This document shows, one piece after another, positions 17,301 through 25,790 of a stretch of 60,049 nt of DNA. How positions within the stretch are numbered: the first letter of the stretch is position 1; every line of letters starts with the position of its first letter. Origin of the DNA: a bacterium (GTDB taxonomy: Bacteria > Cyanobacteriota > Vampirovibrionia > Obscuribacterales > Obscuribacteraceae). The position numbers and the translations under genes are program-made. Location of the stretch: contig JAGOSY010000027.1 in NCBI GenBank assembly GCA_018062085.1, positions 1 through 60,049 of the forward strand, written 5' to 3'. Under the pieces are notes generated by a model, which saw only the letters and a program-made list of their open reading frames with translations, did no database searches and was not told where the DNA came from.

Positions 17301-20300
17301 AAGGGCGCGGTTGGCATAAACAATTGAGCTGGCCAAACGACTATAAAGTTGGGCATCGCTCTCAGTGGCATTGAGCTGTCGCAGTACTACTTGGCTATGA
17401 GTCCAAGCTAAATTGAAGACGCGCGCTGCTAGCACGCGATCGCGATGCTTATCGACTAAGGCTAGTGCCCCTTCCTTTGTTTCGTGAATACCGGTGACGA
17501 TATTAATAGTGACTGTATCTTCGGCCTCGATTGTAATGCGATGACGCACCGCAACAATAGGATCAAGCACACTGCCTTCAGTACCAGAAAGGTGAGAGAG
17601 GCGCTTCATGGCCAGGGGATCGGCAACGGTATTGCCCCTACCGATAAAGCGAGCGCGATCGGTCTCGTAACTTACCTCTCCCACTTCAGCACCATGAACA
17701 GCCATTAAATGGAACATCCACGGGGTTGGTTCATCCACAGAACGGGGTCTTCGATGACACAAAATCGCTTGTCGCTCAGTATCAATTTCTGTTTGTACAA
17801 AAAGATTACTGAAGGCAGTATGCGCTAAATCGGCATTAGCGTTGGCTATCACCACTTCTGCGTAACTAGTTATGTCAATGACACGCCGATTGCGTGAGCG
17901 GTTTGTCAGCAGTATCCGTCTAACTTCAACATCATCTTCAGGCGATACAACAATTTCAGTATGAGTATCGAGATTGCCGTCACGTCTGCGAAATTCGACT
18001 TTAGACTCAGAGAATATCGCCTCAAAACTGTCTGGCACTTCAAGAGTGGGCTGATAAGTTGTAGAGAAGAAATCGCCAGTCTCGCGATCTCTTATATAGC
18101 AGAAGCTACCCCAGTTATCAGCGGTAGTGTCTTCACGCCAGCGGGTGACGGCCAAGTCTTTCCAGCGGGAATAGCCACCGCCAGCATTACTGACCATAAC
18201 ATGATAGCGGCCATTAGAGAGAAGCTGTACTTCAGGCGTTGGTGTATCTGGGCTGGTCAATACTCTGATAGATGACTCGGCACTGTCAAGAGTGGTGCGC
18301 AGATCAGCAATTTCAGAAGTGATTGACTGCACCGGCTTAACTTTCGGTACTCGCTCTTGTAAAAGCAAATCTGAGGCTTGAAAAGACGGATCTGCCAAAA
18401 AGCGTTTTTGCATGGGCATTCCCAGCAATCTATAAGCTATCGATAGCAAGCTCATACCTTCGTGGTGCACCATGAAGGAGCGCACAATTACATGGTTGCG
18501 CCCACGGGGCACACGAGAGGCTGTATAGTCGATAGCTTCGTAGAAACCATACTTGCCAGTGAACCCAAATTCGTGCATTTTCAAAAGGTTAGTGACAGCC
18601 TCTATTGGTGCCACCATTAGGGCCATGACAGAAGCATAGGGAGCAATCACCAAGTCTTCGACGAGGCCACGCTTGAGACCAAGACCCGGTACGCCAAAAG
18701 CCCTGTACTGATAGTTTAGATTGACATCAACATTGTTATAGCCAGACTCAGAAATGCCCCAAGGCACGCCGCGCTGTTTGCCATATTCAATTTGCCTGGC
18801 CACACATATGCGATAAGTTTGAGCAAGCAAAGTATCTTCATAGCAGGGCATTACCAATAGTGGCATTAGATACTCAAACATTGAGCCGCTCCAGGAGAAC
18901 AAGACAGATCCCCCTGCAGCCCTGGTCAAGAGCCGACCAAGCGAGAACCAGCTCTCTTTAGGCAACTGCCCCTGAGCGATGGCTACAAAATTACCAAGCC
19001 TTGCTTCAGAAGCAAGTAAATCATAGAAAGATTGATCGAGCCTATGATCTTCAACGTTGTAGCCAATAGAAAGCAAATGCCGCGAGCTATCGTAGAGAAA
19101 ATCGAAAGGCATCTGCGCCAGCTTTCCGATAGAAGAAGCCAAATTCTCAATGGTAATGACTAACTCTTGCGCCCGCACGCTGGCCTGACGAATGGTCAGC
19201 AAAGTAGCGTTGATGTCGTCTTTGTCTTGAGCAGTCAAATCAGCCAAAGCTTGCCAGTTGAATTGATCGGCGAGACTATCATAGTCGGCCAGCTGCCTCA
19301 AAGAAGGCACTTGCTCTAACGTCGGTTCAACAATAACAACTTTTGCAAAACCCGGTGTTTGCACCCATGGGCAGAACATAGCAACTTCGAGCAAAGCAGC
19401 GTGGCATTGCTGGTGCAAAGCATTGGCCCAAATCTCTACTTCCTCGCTTTGATCAATACCCCGCAAAGGGTCACACATCAAAATTAGATTTAACAAAATC
19501 TTGGAGGAAGCACTCTCCAGGCCAGCTAGGTGAGTGCCAAGCTCAGACAAGCTACTGACATGCGAGCGCCTCGCCCCTTCAAGCAGAGTCTCGAAGCCAT
19601 TAATTTGCTCAGCAGACTGACCCAAAGCTTGTTTCAACAAGCAACAAGTATCATAGATTGCTTCAAACAAACGCACAGTAACAACTGGCTCCTCGACCAA
19701 GCCAATCAGCCCAGGACGCAGAGTAAGCAAATGACCAGCTAAGTTGCCACTATCAACCGTTGAGACATAACGAGGATAAAGGGGAGTAAGTGTGACTGTG
19801 TCATACCAGTTGTAAAAATGCCCTTTGTAGCGCTCTAAGCGATTGAGAGTCGTGAGCGTTGAATGAGTACGCTCAATTAGCTCAGAGGCATGAATATAGC
19901 CAAAATCGTAAGCCGCTAAGTTAGCTAGCAGAGCCATCCCTATATTAGTCGGAGAGGTGCGATGGGCAATGCGCTCAACCGGTTCTTCCTGATAATTATC
20001 GGGAGGCAAATAATTATCTTCGGCTCCAACCAAAGCCTTAAAGTATTGCCAGGTTTTACGGGCAATTTGACGCAAGAATAGCTCTTGCTCTGGACTGAGC
20101 TGAGAAACTGTGGGCGCGACAGACTTGCTAAAATGAGCAGCAATCAAAGGCGAAACTACCCACAGAAGCAAAATCGGTAGAGCTAGAGGCAAACTAGCCT
20201 TAGCATAAATTGCTAAATAACCAAGCAAACTAAATGACAAAAGCTCAGTAGTCCACATCGCTCTAACGAATGACGCCAGCGAATCATCAGAGCGAGTTTC

Positions 20301-23111
20301 GCCAGCGGTACGCCACTCAAGGAGCTTCTTGTGGCTGACGTACATGCGCCACAGTGTGCGGCCAATAGCAGTCAAACTATAGGTGGCTTCGTAGGGCAAA
20401 CAAGCTAGACAAAAGAGATTTTGGGCCAAGTGCAGGCGAAACGAATCAAGCACGGCTGAGATATGTTGGTTCAACTCCAATTCTTCAGGCTTGCGGAAAA
20501 GCTCAGTGACACTAGACAAAATTGGCGGTACAAACATCAGGGCCAACATGAGCGTGAGCCAAAACCAATGGGGTACAAGCACTGTGAAGGCAAGAACAAA
20601 CATCGTCAACTGAGAGGTTGAAACCAGACTGCGGCGCAAATTGTCGACAATTTTCCACTTAGACAGCAGACTCAATGGAGCTGCACCGCGACGCTGATCG
20701 GCGCTGCGAGAAAAAGGCAGGAGCCAGGGTAGAAGCTGCCAATCGCCTCTTATCCAACGGGAGCGCCGGGCCACATCAAAGCTATAACTAGAAGGATATT
20801 CTTCGTATAGCTGGGCATCGCTCAGCAGTCCGGATCTGACATAACAGCCTTCTAAAAGGTCATGGCTAAGAATTTGATTTTCGCAAAAACGATCACGTAA
20901 ACAATTTTCAAAAGCAGCGATCTCGTAGATGCCTTTACCAATGAAAGATCCTTCGTGAAAAAGATCTTGATAGACATCAGATACGGTACGTGTGTAAGGG
21001 TCAATGCCAACACCAGAGCCAAAAAGACGGGCATAAGGAGAGCGGTGAGCCAAAGGCGAAAGACTAACATCTACTCGCGGCTGCAAGATGCCATAGCCCT
21101 CGACCACTCTCTGTTTTGCTTGATCGAAACGAGCACGATTGAGAGGGTGGGCAATGGCACCAACAAACTGTCTAGCTGATTCTAAAGGTAATTGCGTATC
21201 GGCATCAAGCGTGATTACATAGCGCACATTAGCGAGGTTGGTAATGTCACCTTCTACCACCGAAAACTTGTTCTTGCCACCACTAAGTAGACAATTAAGA
21301 TCGCCTAGTTTGCCGCGCTTGCGTTCATGGCCCATCCAGATATTGTCACTAGCATTCCAGAGTCGCGAACGATGGAAGAGATAGAATACATCTTTGCCAT
21401 CGCCATACTTCTGGTTCAACTCGTCGACACGTCTGCGCAGTAATTGCACCAGCTCATCATCATCTTTCTGAATCTCAACTGGTGAATCGGTAAAGTCAGT
21501 GAGCAAAGCGAAATAAACATTGTCGTCTTGGTTAGCCAGATACCTGACTTCTAAAGCCTCGACCATAGCTTCCACAGCACTAGTGCTAGTGAGCATAGTT
21601 GGCACTACAACTATGGTTGAATCTGCCTCAGGGATGCCCTTTGAATAATCCATTTTGGGCAAGGGGTAGGCTTTTGCAAATAGAGTCGATAGCCAATTGG
21701 CAAGACTGACGGCAAACTGACTAACCACAAACAGAAGCGCGACTGAAATCGCCAGCCAAGACCAAACAGACAAATCCATCTTGCTGTGATAGCGCCAAAT
21801 AGATAGGGCGGTAACGGCAACAGTAATGGCGCTTATGGAGCCGAAATAGACTAACTGTGGATAACTCTTGGCCGCTCGCCTGATGTGATCAGCAAATGAA
21901 AGATGAACTTCGACGGTCTTCTCTAGTTGCGAAAAACCTTTATCAACCAAATAGTAGCCGACGTGATTGCGCTCTTCTTGCCCGTCCTGGCTAGCAGCAG
22001 CCACAGCCAAGCGAATTGCCTGACGAGCAACTTCACTTTCGGTCAAGTGTGTGTTTTTGGCTAGCTTTTCCACAACATGGCGGTAGTGGTCGCGGGTGGC
22101 AAAATCCATCTGCTTATAGACGCCGCCTGGATCGTCTCTTAAAATCTGCTCGACGCTACTGTGTTCTTCAACAAAATCACGCCAGTTGAAGGAAGCCAGA
22201 GCGCGCAGACTAGATATTGTATTGCTGATCGATACTTGATCTTGAGCCTGCAGTTGGCTCTCTGACTGTACCAGTTGCTCTGTTGTCAGGCCGATTTCAG
22301 AAAGCCATTGTTCAATCCACGAGAGAGGTAACGCTAGAGCTGGCCCTTGGCCGCGCAGTAAGCGTGTTAGCTCAGCAACAAATGCACTAGCGCGAGGGGG
22401 TCCTGAGCGCGCCATATCAGCGAGAGTCACCACTAAGTTTTTCGGATCGCGCTCTGCAATCTCGATCATTTGCTGCGCCCAGCTTTGAGCAAATTCACGC
22501 TCTTCGCTATCAATTGCTATGCGAGCAGCTACTCGGCGCAAATTTTCAATCAACGCCATACGCAACATGATCGGAATGGCCCAGAGTTCGCCTAGAGTTA
22601 AATGGGTGACTGTTTGATAGGCACTAACTAAACGACTGAGACTCTCGCTATCAAGGCGACCATCGCCATGCGAAATCGTCTCTAGGGCAATATCGTAAAC
22701 TCGAGGAAAATTAGAATTGACGCCACCGAGCAAGCGTGGCAGCTGCTTACTGTAACCCTTAGGCAAGTGACTTTTGGCGATGCGAATTTGCTCTTCTACC
22801 AAATAGAAATTATCAAGCAACCACTCACCAGCTGGACTGACGCGATTATTTGCTTTGACTGTGGCGGTGAGAATGCGCACAGCGTGCAATAAAATTTCTT
22901 CATTCTCAGCCAAACGCGAAAGCAGGCGATCGCCACTATGACCAGCAGCTAAAACGTGTTGCTTGGCCAAGGCATAGCCATGTTGCACCATCTGCCCAGC
23001 GCTGAACAACTCAGCCCGCAATGGAGCATCTCCAATTGCTTTTTGCTCGGCTAGATCATGGGTAGGGAGACGCAACGGAACCTCAACAGCAGCCAGCTCA
23101 TTGCCTGGCAA
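14394..23111 (-). CDS. Cyclic beta-1,2-glucan synthase-like (GT84 + GH94)
   Basis: 2905 residues, the length and order of NdvB/ChvB (about 2830). The N-terminal ~420 residues are helical. Membrane helices lie near 425-480 and 830-1000 and flank a GT84 domain with VVVPTMLTS, TLDADTQLPL, HEGSFIGKGIYE, HDLLEGCYVRSG and RRSRWIRGDWQ. Two further domains (~1500-2350) resemble the Glyco_transf_36 and linker regions. The C-terminal part holds GH94 phosphorylase motifs YQSGGAFGFRDQLQD, WWHPPSGRGVRTHCSDDYLW and GAGDWNDGMN, with the general acid Asp of the last. In rhizobia the enzyme initiates, elongates, length-controls and cyclises periplasmic beta-1,2-glucan from UDP-glucose. The start is a TTG, because a stop lies just upstream. 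It is monocistronic; no ndvA exporter lies beside it. Confidence 0.9.
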   Translation of the reverse strand: MPGNELAAVEVPLRLPTHDLAEQKAIGDAPLRAELFSAGQMVQHGYALAKQHVLAAGHSGDRLLSRLAENEEILLHAVRILTATVKANNRVSPAGEWLLDNFYLVEEQIRIAKSHLPKGYSKQLPRLLGGVNSNFPRVYDIALETISHGDGRLDSESLSRLVSAYQTVTHLTLGELWAIPIMLRMALIENLRRVAARIAIDSEEREFAQSWAQQMIEIAERDPKNLVVTLADMARSGPPRASAFVAELTRLLRGQGPALALPLSWIEQWLSEIGLTTEQLVQSESQLQAQDQVSISNTISSLRALASFNWRDFVEEHSSVEQILRDDPGGVYKQMDFATRDHYRHVVEKLAKNTHLTESEVARQAIRLAVAAASQDGQEERNHVGYYLVDKGFSQLEKTVEVHLSFADHIRRAAKSYPQLVYFGSISAITVAVTALSIWRYHSKMDLSVWSWLAISVALLFVVSQFAVSLANWLSTLFAKAYPLPKMDYSKGIPEADSTIVVVPTMLTSTSAVEAMVEALEVRYLANQDDNVYFALLTDFTDSPVEIQKDDDELVQLLRRRVDELNQKYGDGKDVFYLFHRSRLWNASDNIWMGHERKRGKLGDLNCLLSGGKNKFSVVEGDITNLANVRYVITLDADTQLPLESARQFVGAIAHPLNRARFDQAKQRVVEGYGILQPRVDVSLSPLAHRSPYARLFGSGVGIDPYTRTVSDVYQDLFHEGSFIGKGIYEIAAFENCLRDRFCENQILSHDLLEGCYVRSGLLSDAQLYEEYPSSYSFDVARRSRWIRGDWQLLPWLLPFSRSADQRRGAAPLSLLSKWKIVDNLRRSLVSTSQLTMFVLAFTVLVPHWFWLTLMLALMFVPPILSSVTELFRKPEELELNQHISAVLDSFRLHLAQNLFCLACLPYEATYSLTAIGRTLWRMYVSHKKLLEWRTAGETRSDDSLASFVRAMWTTELLSFSLLGYLAIYAKASLPLALPILLLWVVSPLIAAHFSKSVAPTVSQLSPEQELFLRQIARKTWQYFKALVGAEDNYLPPDNYQEEPVERIAHRTSPTNIGMALLANLAAYDFGYIHASELIERTHSTLTTLNRLERYKGHFYNWYDTVTLTPLYPRYVSTVDSGNLAGHLLTLRPGLIGLVEEPVVTVRLFEAIYDTCCLLKQALGQSAEQINGFETLLEGARRSHVSSLSELGTHLAGLESASSKILLNLILMCDPLRGIDQSEEVEIWANALHQQCHAALLEVAMFCPWVQTPGFAKVVIVEPTLEQVPSLRQLADYDSLADQFNWQALADLTAQDKDDINATLLTIRQASVRAQELVITIENLASSIGKLAQMPFDFLYDSSRHLLSIGYNVEDHRLDQSFYDLLASEARLGNFVAIAQGQLPKESWFSLGRLLTRAAGGSVLFSWSGSMFEYLMPLLVMPCYEDTLLAQTYRICVARQIEYGKQRGVPWGISESGYNNVDVNLNYQYRAFGVPGLGLKRGLVEDLVIAPYASVMALMVAPIEAVTNLLKMHEFGFTGKYGFYEAIDYTASRVPRGRNHVIVRSFMVHHEGMSLLSIAYRLLGMPMQKRFLADPSFQASDLLLQERVPKVKPVQSITSEIADLRTTLDSAESSIRVLTSPDTPTPEVQLLSNGRYHVMVSNAGGGYSRWKDLAVTRWREDTTADNWGSFCYIRDRETGDFFSTTYQPTLEVPDSFEAIFSESKVEFRRRDGNLDTHTEIVVSPEDDVEVRRILLTNRSRNRRVIDITSYAEVVIANANADLAHTAFSNLFVQTEIDTERQAILCHRRPRSVDEPTPWMFHLMAVHGAEVGEVSYETDRARFIGRGNTVADPLAMKRLSHLSGTEGSVLDPIVAVRHRITIEAEDTVTINIVTGIHETKEGALALVDKHRDRVLAARVFNLAWTHSQVVLRQLNATESDAQLYSRLASSIVYANRALRADADVLLKNTRGQSGLWGYSVSGDVPVVLLQIKEQANIGLVRQLVQAHAYWRLKGLVCDLVIWNEDLAGYRQVLQEEILGIIASGIESHMGEGTGGIFVRPAEQISAEDRILFQTVARVIITDSKGTLVEQVAGHGLREKRPARLVATRIFKPEIVKASPNLRSDLILVNGLGGFTSDGREYVISTDSNQLTPAPWCNVLANRHFGTVVSESGSVYTWADNAHEFRLTPWHNDPITDASGEAFYLRDEETANFWSPSPLPARGATPYVSRHGFGYSAFEHTESGIESELLVFVAADENIKFSVLKVKNRSGRTRKLSATGYIEWILGDLKSKTGMHVATELDTKTGALLARNAYNTEFASRVAFFDVSDTTRTLTGDRTEFIGRNGSLASPAAMKRIRLSGKCGAGLDPCAAIQVPFELQDGEEREIIFRLGVGNDINHARGIINRFRGLAAKRDAYESVCHYWKHTLGAVNIETADASVNMLVNGWLIYQTIGCRIWGRTGYYQSGGAFGFRDQLQDCMALVHCEPMILRDQLLKNASRQFVEGDVQHWWHPPSGRGVRTHCSDDYLWLALATHRYVTTTGDTGVLDEQVSFLTGRLVNDDEESYYDLPAQSEQRASLYEHCLRAIRHGLRFGAHGLPLIGAGDWNDGMNLVGEKGKGESVWLGFFLYEVLNNFMQLAEQRGDTAVVELCTEQAKVLKANIAANGWDGEWYRRAYFDDGTPLGTASGAECQIDSIAQSWSVLSGGGESGRCNQAMGSLNKRLVRREHALIQLLDPPFDKGELNPGYIKGYVPGVRENGGQYTHSAIWAAMAFAKLGDNRLAWELTNMINPVNHANSPEKVAVYKVEPYVISADVYGVAPHIGRGGWSWYTGSAGWFYRLLTESLLGIRLEVDKLYFSPCLPSDWQSYKLHYRYRETVFHITCKQVDRSEKPLAIILDGRDCGDSLQLLEDRKEHFVDVIVRRRAGH

Positions 23112-23485
23112 AACTTAGACCAGGAGATGCCACAAAAGTTCCAGAAAATTTTAAATTTTGTGCAAAGACTCATTAGTCTCTAACAGCACGAAACAATCTA
23201 GATGATTGACTAACGGGTTTTCAACTGCGGCTCCACTATATCACTTATTACCGTCCATATATGAGAAAACACTAGGACAAGCTAGCCCAAAGCAAATTAC
23301 ATTCGCACCAAATACGGTGCGTAAAAGCTTGCGAAGAATCTCTGTTTCTCTGCACTGGTAAAAGAATGTTCAATTGTAACGACAGTTGATTAAATCTCTT
23401 AGTAATTCCACCACTGCATCGTGATTTTACTCTTGGCTACCGGCCGGCTAGCCCATAAAGTAGCCTCACCTACCCCGGTGCGACA
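23112..23485. other. Divergent intergenic region with inverted repeats
   Basis: A 374-bp gap between the glucan synthase and the PHP gene, which diverge. Two inverted repeats are visible: CGCACC-N6-GGTGCG (23304-23321) and a 19-nt near-palindrome GGCTACCGGCCGGCTAGCC (23435-23453), the latter about 32 bp before the PHP start. Either could be an operator or an RNA hairpin. I see no convincing -35/-10 pair and no ORF. Confidence 0.4.
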
Positions 23486-25747
23486 ATGCCAATAATTAAG
23501 CCAGGCGACCAGTCAGCAACCAACAACACTTCATCAGAAGATGGGGTGAGCACTTTAGAACTTATAGGTGAGACTGCCAAGCATGTGCCTGACGCCAGTA
23601 TCGCCTTCGCCAAAGAGCTTTATGACAAGCCAGTAGAAGCCGCCGTTCATATCGGTACAACTTTAGCCACGTCTGCAGCCATGGGTGTTGCCTTAGGCTA
23701 TGTTCTGCCTGGGCGAGGCCCAGCAGCAATGGTGATTGGTGCCGCTTTCACAATGCCAGTGATAGTTCACGGCTACAACCGTGTACAAGAAGCCCACCTA
23801 CAAATAGGACAGGGAGCAACTGTCGAGCAGGCCTCAAGAAAGCTCGCCCAAGAAGCTGTAGTTGGGGGCTTTGATCTCGGCCTCAACCTTGTCGGCGGCG
23901 TCGGAGGCACCGAATTGGGAGCTCGCCTAGCCCGCCACGAGTCAATAATAGGTAGTTTTGGCCAGACCACCCAGCGACTGATACTTAAAGGTGAAAACGA
24001 AACCCTCGTACACTTGGCAAAATGGAAAGGTAGCATCAAGAGCCACTTCAGCGAAAGCACTACAGCTTCAGCCAAAAACGCAGAAGTAAAACCTAAAATT
24101 GACTTGTTTCCCAAAGCCGAGCAAGCAGCCAAAACTGAGAGTGGCAGCCCGCTAGAATCAGTCTTCAAAACCAGTTCAATGGCCCGAAGAGTAGAGCAAT
24201 ATAGCTTTGCCCATGGCAAAATTGACCGAAATTTAGAAGGCAGCCCAGATGCTTCAGGCATGCAGATGTACTTCGGCTCACTGCACGGCCATTCGCGCTA
24301 TTCAGATGGTATGGGATTACCGAAAGACCTCTACGCCAAAGCCGCAAAAGACGGACAGCATGTCACCACCATAACCGATCACAACCATGCTGCTTCTAGA
24401 GGCGGCATCGGCCCTGACGACGCCAGAGCCAAAGATCAAAGTGGCACACCAGTCAACACCGAAAATCCCATTGAATATTCACAAACTTTTGCCGATGCAA
24501 CGGCTACAACAGTTAATGGCAAGCACGTTTCGCTGGTTGGCACCGAAATGGGTACAATCGGAAAAGTGGGCAGCGAACACAAACACACTCACGGCATGGT
24601 CAATGCTGAATCGGTGGAAAAAGGCCTACCGGTGGGAGAGAAATTTGACTTACCTACCGCCCGTTTAGAGTCAAATGAAGCCCATCACTTAGGCGGTGTC
24701 AATCATATTAATCTCTTTGAAGTCCCAACATTTTTTGAAGCTGTGCGCGAGCCCAAAACTGGCTTACGCAGCTTCCTCTTGAGAGCTGTAGGCAAAGAGC
24801 CTGAGGTAGTTGTAAAGCCACCCGATGTAATTAAATACAACGATGGAGACTACAAAGCCATGGTCGATCATCTAGACAAAATCAAAGATACCACTGGCAA
24901 TACCCCGATAATACAACTCAATCATCCTCGTTACCTCGCCGATGAGAACCCCAACACACCGGCCTTTAAACGCGGTCGCGACTACGGACAAAAATCATTT
25001 AAAGACCAACAAGAATGGCTCGACCGCTTCGCTAACAAATACGTGCGCCAAATCGAGCTTATCAAAGGTGGTGCTTTGAATCCTAACCCGGTCGACACTG
25101 TGCCAACCGGACACTTAGATCCGACAAGCTTTGCTGGTTACCTTGATAAAAAAGTACACGCCAGCCCCACCTTTGGCCGCGACTTCCACTTTGGCGAACC
25201 GGTAGGAAACCCAGGGGCAACAGGCTTCTACGCCAAGGGCCTTGACAAACCGAGCATATTAGAAGCAATGCGCGAACGCCGCACAATAGCCACCACTAGT
25301 TCAAAGAATCTTAGCGGCTTACTGACAGCCAACGACCGCTTTGTTATGGGCAGTATTGTTGACCAAAGTGCAGTACCCACCCTATCTCTAAAAATGCGCA
25401 TAGAAGGCAATATCGATCCGGCAGCCAATTATGCCGTCAAGCTTTGGGGTGATACCAAAATTGGTGACGGCAAGCTAGCAGAAGTATTACAACAAAGAGA
25501 TATCAGCGGCGCCGACCTGCTCACCCAATCACAAACTGTGGCCTTCGATGCCATAACAGGAAAAGTTGGGCACAACTCAGCCTACTATGTCGAGGTTCAG
25601 AGAAAAGATCCACATACTGCAAATTTAGATAGAATGTGGACTGCACCAATTTGGTTAGAACAGCTAGCCGGTGGCCATTCACTATTCACTCGCTGGATGA
25701 CCGGTAGCGGCTCTCAGTTGCTGCCTGTGCCAAACCAACAACGGTAA
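23486..25747 (+). CDS. Large PHP-domain metal-dependent hydrolase-like protein
   Basis: 753 residues. The N-terminal ~230 residues contain two glycine/alanine-rich hydrophobic stretches (TTLATSAAMGVALGYVLPG; GPAAMVIGAAFTMPVIVHG) resembling glycine-zipper helices. A PHP domain runs from about 270 to 580: LHGHSRYSDG, TITDHNHAAS, VGTEMGT, GGVNHINLFEVP, IIQLNHPRY and RDFHFGEPVG give the His/Asp/Glu metal ligands of this phosphoesterase superfamily. A beta-rich C-terminal domain (~600-750) follows. PHP enzymes cleave phosphate esters with bound Zn, Mn or Fe; this substrate is unknown. The gene is followed 43 bp later by two kinase genes on the same strand, so a functional link is possible. Confidence 0.75.
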   Translation: MPIIKPGDQSATNNTSSEDGVSTLELIGETAKHVPDASIAFAKELYDKPVEAAVHIGTTLATSAAMGVALGYVLPGRGPAAMVIGAAFTMPVIVHGYNRVQEAHLQIGQGATVEQASRKLAQEAVVGGFDLGLNLVGGVGGTELGARLARHESIIGSFGQTTQRLILKGENETLVHLAKWKGSIKSHFSESTTASAKNAEVKPKIDLFPKAEQAAKTESGSPLESVFKTSSMARRVEQYSFAHGKIDRNLEGSPDASGMQMYFGSLHGHSRYSDGMGLPKDLYAKAAKDGQHVTTITDHNHAASRGGIGPDDARAKDQSGTPVNTENPIEYSQTFADATATTVNGKHVSLVGTEMGTIGKVGSEHKHTHGMVNAESVEKGLPVGEKFDLPTARLESNEAHHLGGVNHINLFEVPTFFEAVREPKTGLRSFLLRAVGKEPEVVVKPPDVIKYNDGDYKAMVDHLDKIKDTTGNTPIIQLNHPRYLADENPNTPAFKRGRDYGQKSFKDQQEWLDRFANKYVRQIELIKGGALNPNPVDTVPTGHLDPTSFAGYLDKKVHASPTFGRDFHFGEPVGNPGATGFYAKGLDKPSILEAMRERRTIATTSSKNLSGLLTANDRFVMGSIVDQSAVPTLSLKMRIEGNIDPAANYAVKLWGDTKIGDGKLAEVLQQRDISGADLLTQSQTVAFDAITGKVGHNSAYYVEVQRKDPHTANLDRMWTAPIWLEQLAGGHSLFTRWMTGSGSQLLPVPNQQR

Positions 25748-25790
25748 GTCAACTATACTTATCTCTATTCGCCTAAAATGTATACTCTTA

